10,884 nucleotides of DNA from Podila epigama. Its lineage: Eukaryota > Mortierellomycota > Mortierellomycetes > Mortierellales > Mortierellaceae. Made by a program: the position numbers and the translations under genes. The stretch covers positions 1 through 10,884 of the forward strand of contig JAAAVE010001029.1 of assembly GCA_015679605.1 (NCBI GenBank), given 5' to 3'. A model generated the notes under the pieces. That model had not been told where the DNA came from. It made no database searches and worked only from the letters and a program-made list of their open reading frames with translations. Every line of letters begins with the position of its first letter. Positions within the stretch are counted from its first letter, which is position 1. Below, piece by piece: positions 8,328 to 10,884 of the stretch.

Positions 8328-10405
8328 AGGAAGGAACGAGGGAAATGCAAACAATGACAGAAAGAGAAACAGAGGGAGCCGATAATACACAGAAAGAAGT
8401 GGCCGTGCGCGTAAAAGAAGAAGGGGCTTTTGAGTCAAAGTAAAAAGGCATAGACCGCCACATGGACAACCAAAACAAATCAAGACAGCACACCACTAGA
8501 AAAAAAAAGATCTTTTTTGTTACCCCTCAGACTCGTTTGAACCGATTGCACCATTTAGACGGCTCTGGAATGGTCATCAGTGCTGTTGTCCGTGGAATTA
8601 CCGAGCCAGGGTTAATAAGAAAAAGTCAAAAAAAAAAAAAATCAGGCGTGTGCGTCAAGTGCTAATCATCCAACTCAAATGGGATCATTTTTATTATAGC
8701 TACGTCTGCGCCTGTCACGAAGGATAATACCCAAGGAACTGGATTCTCGGTGGAGAAATTGATGAAAGTGTCGACAAGCGATACCGTAAAACACTTGATT
8801 GCTGGAGGCGCCGCTGGAGCTGTCAGCCGTACAATCGTCAGTCCATTGGAACGCATGAAGATTCTATTCCAGGCAAGTAGGGACAACAAGTTCAGTTTCT
8901 CTTTCTTACTACTCCTCTTCTTTGTTTGGAGCCAAATTAGCCATGGTCGTGTGGTATCATCATTGTCATCTTTGCTTACGATACAGTCGCGTTCGTATTG
9001 ATTTTCCCTCTTATAGGTCCAAGGGCCTGAACCAGCCAACTACCAAGGAGTTATTCCTACGTTACGCAAGATGTGGGTGGAGGAAGGTTTCCTTGGGTTC
9101 ATGCGAGGAAACGGTACCAATGTGATCCGAATCGTCCCATACAGTGCTGTCCAGTTTGCCAGTTATGAACAGTTCAAAAAGGTATAGGCATAGCTAGGAA
9201 GGTCATTTTTGTTACTAGATGATGTTGATGATGGCAGCTTGAGTTGCTTTTTTTTTCGTCCACGACTCTATTCCTAACTATGGGGTGTGTTTTTGGTGAC
9301 GACACGACACAGTTGCTTATGGAGTCTGGAAAGAATGACTTGGACACACCACGACGTTTGACTGCTGGAGCCTTGGCTGGATTAACCTCTGTGGCTTTTA
9401 CGTATCCATTGGACATTGTCCGTACGAGACTCTCGATTCAGTCGGCTCAGGTGGCTAATACCAAAGAGGCGCAAGCAGCCTTGCCAGGGATCTGGAAGAC
9501 CATGGTCCTTATTTACTCAAAGGAAGGAGGTATCGTTGGACTCTACCGTGGGCTGGGACCCACACTTACTGTAAGTTTACTAGTTTTTATTTCTGAATAT
9601 TGCTATGTTACGAGCGAGTATCGTAATCTTTATATTGTCCAACAATCTTTCTAGTAAACAAGCAAGTAGGCGAATCAGACCGAACCGCTAAACAAGCAAT
9701 TCCTCATTTTACACATTGTTTATTCATGAAATAGGGTGTTGCACCGTATGTCGCCCTCAACTTCCAAGCCTACGAAGTGTTGCGAAAGCGGTTGACACCA
9801 CCAGGTGAAGTGGCGCCGACAGTGGCCATGAAACTGGTGTGCGGAGCCTTAGCTGGCAGTTTTGCGCAGACAGTTACCTACCCGTTGGATGTTCTCCGTC
9901 GCCGCATGCAGGTCACTGGCATGGATGCTGTATCCTACAAATACAGCTCTACATGGGATGGTGGTATGTATTGACTTTTTTCCTGGAACAAAATATTGGA
10001 GGAAGGGTTATCTGCTTTCTCTCGTTCTCTCTCTCTAGGCGTATGTGGATTGAACTCGATGTTTGATTATGATGATACTCAACTGCATGTTGTTGTCGAT
10101 TTTTCTTTTTGCATCAATTGTAGTTAAAAAGATTATTGCGCAGGAAGGTGTCAGGGGTTTGTATAAGGGCATGGTTCCCAATTATCTCAAAGGTGCGTGT
10201 CAGGACTATGAACTATGAGTCGCAAAGTGGATAGTTTTTTTTTTTTTTTTTTTCTGCTTGTGAAGACGATTGACTGAATTATCTATGATTTCATTCCTTC
10301 TCTGTCGCTCTGTCTTTAGTTGCTCCCGCGATTTCAATATCATTTGTCGTGTACGAGCAGTGCAAACAGGTTCTCATTGGAAAGAAGACGACTGTTGGCA
10401 TGTAG
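7424..10405 (+). CDS. Mitochondrial adenine-nucleotide-type carrier with N-terminal EF-hand region
   Basis: This is probably an inner-mitochondrial-membrane antiporter of adenine nucleotides or related sulfated nucleotides (ADNT1/YPR011C-like), possibly tuned by calcium. Exons are 7424-7573, 8041-8272, 8700-8872, 9017-9181, 9313-9570, 9735-9963, 10124-10192 and 10320-10405, giving 453 residues with all phases closing. Residues 1-127 hold one canonical EF-hand loop (18-29, DxNxDGxIxxxD) and a degenerate partner (about 62-81). A Ser/Thr/Ala linker follows. Residues about 155-450 form three carrier repeats with signatures PLERMK (176-181), PLDIVR (272-277) and PLDVLR (376-381), plus GNGTN (216-220) and an [12 protein letters not shown] end. 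G327-V328 at the helix-4 contact point suits an adenine nucleotide. Intron 3 is GC-AG (GCAAGT). Intron 2 is 427 nt with a GTCAGT donor and is the least certain junction. If it were wrong, the EF-hand part and the carrier (from an ATG near 8761) would be two genes. Known ADNT1-type carriers lack EF-hands; SCaMC carriers have them. Confidence 0.85.
8296..8324. repeat. GA microsatellite in carrier intron 2
   Basis: A perfect (GA)n run of about 14 units lies just after the donor of intron 2 of the carrier gene and continues into a purine-rich stretch to about 8450. It may affect splicing of this long intron, or it could mark a promoter if the gene is really two. Confidence 0.9.
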
Positions 10406-10823
10406 TGTTACAAGTTTGAGTTGAAAGAAGCAGTTAGAACGAATAGCGCAAAAGCTGCTTGCCATTTCTTTTTTTTTTATTATTATTACCCATTTCCATT
10501 TCATTTTCTCCTCTCCTCTCCCTCTCAATCACTGACAACATACATTTTGACACAATCGGTCATTCCTCACTCCACTCTACACGTCAATTACAAAATAAAA
10601 AAAAAACAAAAACCACTGTCGTAGAAGAAATAATTTGCTGCAGTAACACGTTCTTGTGTTGACTACGCTCCGACCTATGCAAAATTATGATGGTGTGATT
10701 TACACAACTCAACAATTTAAAGTTTGTCACCATTTGAGAGCCCATGATTCTGGGAAACAAGAACCTGGGGCGCAAAAACGATTTTCGAAACTTTGAGAAA
10801 AAAATGAAACGCATTGAAGATGC
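10406..10823. other. Intergenic: carrier 3' UTR and spacer before the tRNA
   Basis: The first 190 nt are the probable 3' UTR of the carrier, T/C-rich and ending near the AATAAA at 10594. The rest (10610-10823) is AT-rich with no supported gene. Short minus-strand frames here are rich in Phe and overlap the tRNA, and are not believable. Confidence 0.55.
10594..10599 (+). terminator. Poly(A) signal of the carrier gene
   Basis: AATAAA, followed by a run of A, lies 189 nt after the carrier stop codon at 10403-10405. Assigned by motif and position. Confidence 0.55.
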
Positions 10824-10827
10824 AAAA
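10798..10827 (-). terminator. RNA polymerase III T-tract terminators of the tRNA
   Basis: On the minus strand, a T4 run (10827-10824) begins five nt beyond the tRNA 3' end, and a T7 run (10804-10798) follows as a stronger stop. RNA polymerase III ends transcription at such runs. Confidence 0.6.
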
Positions 10828-10832
10828 GGAAA

Positions 10833-10884
10833 GCCCAACGCGGGGATCGAACCCGCAACCTTCAGATTAGAAGTCTGATGCTCT
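10833..10884 (-). tRNA. tRNA-Arg (anticodon TCT), 5' part cut by window edge
   Basis: The minus strand shows, 5' to 3', the 3' half of the D stem (GAGC), a perfect five-pair anticodon stem TCAGA/TCTGA around the loop CTTCTAA, a variable loop AGGTT, a five-pair T stem GCGGG/CCCGC with loop TTCGATC, and the acceptor 3' strand GTTGGGC. Loop positions 34-36 read TCT (plus-strand 10869-10871), which decodes AGA arginine codons. The B box GGTTCGATCCC is intact. About 20 nt of the 5' end lie beyond the window. No intron follows the anticodon. The encoded base after the acceptor strand is T. Confidence 0.93.

Noticed and set aside
10584-10838. 84-residue minus-strand frame next to the tRNA
   Set aside because: It begins inside the tRNA acceptor stem without an ATG and has a Phe/Val/Ile-rich, non-coding character.

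Overview
The window reads as nuclear DNA of a filamentous fungus, most likely an early-diverging lineage such as Mortierellomycotina or another Mucoromycota. The lineage is inferred from style and not proven. The signs are intron-dense genes with mostly 75-200 nt GT-AG introns, pyrimidine-rich 5' leaders, many A or T homopolymers and GA/CA/TCG microsatellites, AATAAA signals, and a eukaryotic tRNA with an internal B box. There are no phage, insertion-sequence, CRISPR or operon-like structures.

Layout: (1) 1-782 is a low-complexity leader and upstream region. (2) 783-3499 (+) is a three-exon protein tyrosine phosphatase, with a catalytically dead rhodanese/Cdc25-homology domain followed by a PTP catalytic domain, as in fungal MAP-kinase phosphatases (Pyp1/Pyp2, Ptp2/Ptp3). 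(3) 5704-3755 (-) is a seven-exon gene that I pieced together from splice sites and reading-frame phase. Its product has the architecture of the meiotic double-strand-break factor REC114/Rec7: a PH-like N-terminus, a long Ser/Gln- and Pro-rich disordered middle, and a C-terminal helical segment. (4) 5705-6151 is the divergent promoter shared with the next gene and carries a TATA box. (5) 6152-6550 (+) is an unrecognised 132-residue hydrophilic protein. (6) 7424-10405 (+) is an eight-exon gene joining an N-terminal EF-hand region to a complete mitochondrial carrier of the adenine-nucleotide (ADNT1/YPR011C-like) type. One of its introns is GC-AG. (7) The 3' end of a tRNA-Arg(TCT) gene on the minus strand is cut by the window edge.

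The genes are arranged convergent (PTP/REC114), divergent (REC114/132-aa protein), tandem (132-aa protein/carrier) and convergent (carrier/tRNA). No shared pathway is evident. The themes are MAP-kinase signalling, meiotic recombination and calcium-linked mitochondrial nucleotide transport. The two points most worth following are the REC114 candidate, which gene predictors could easily miss, and the EF-hand/nucleotide-carrier fusion. All exon models were derived by eye from splice motifs and frame, without transcripts or database searches.
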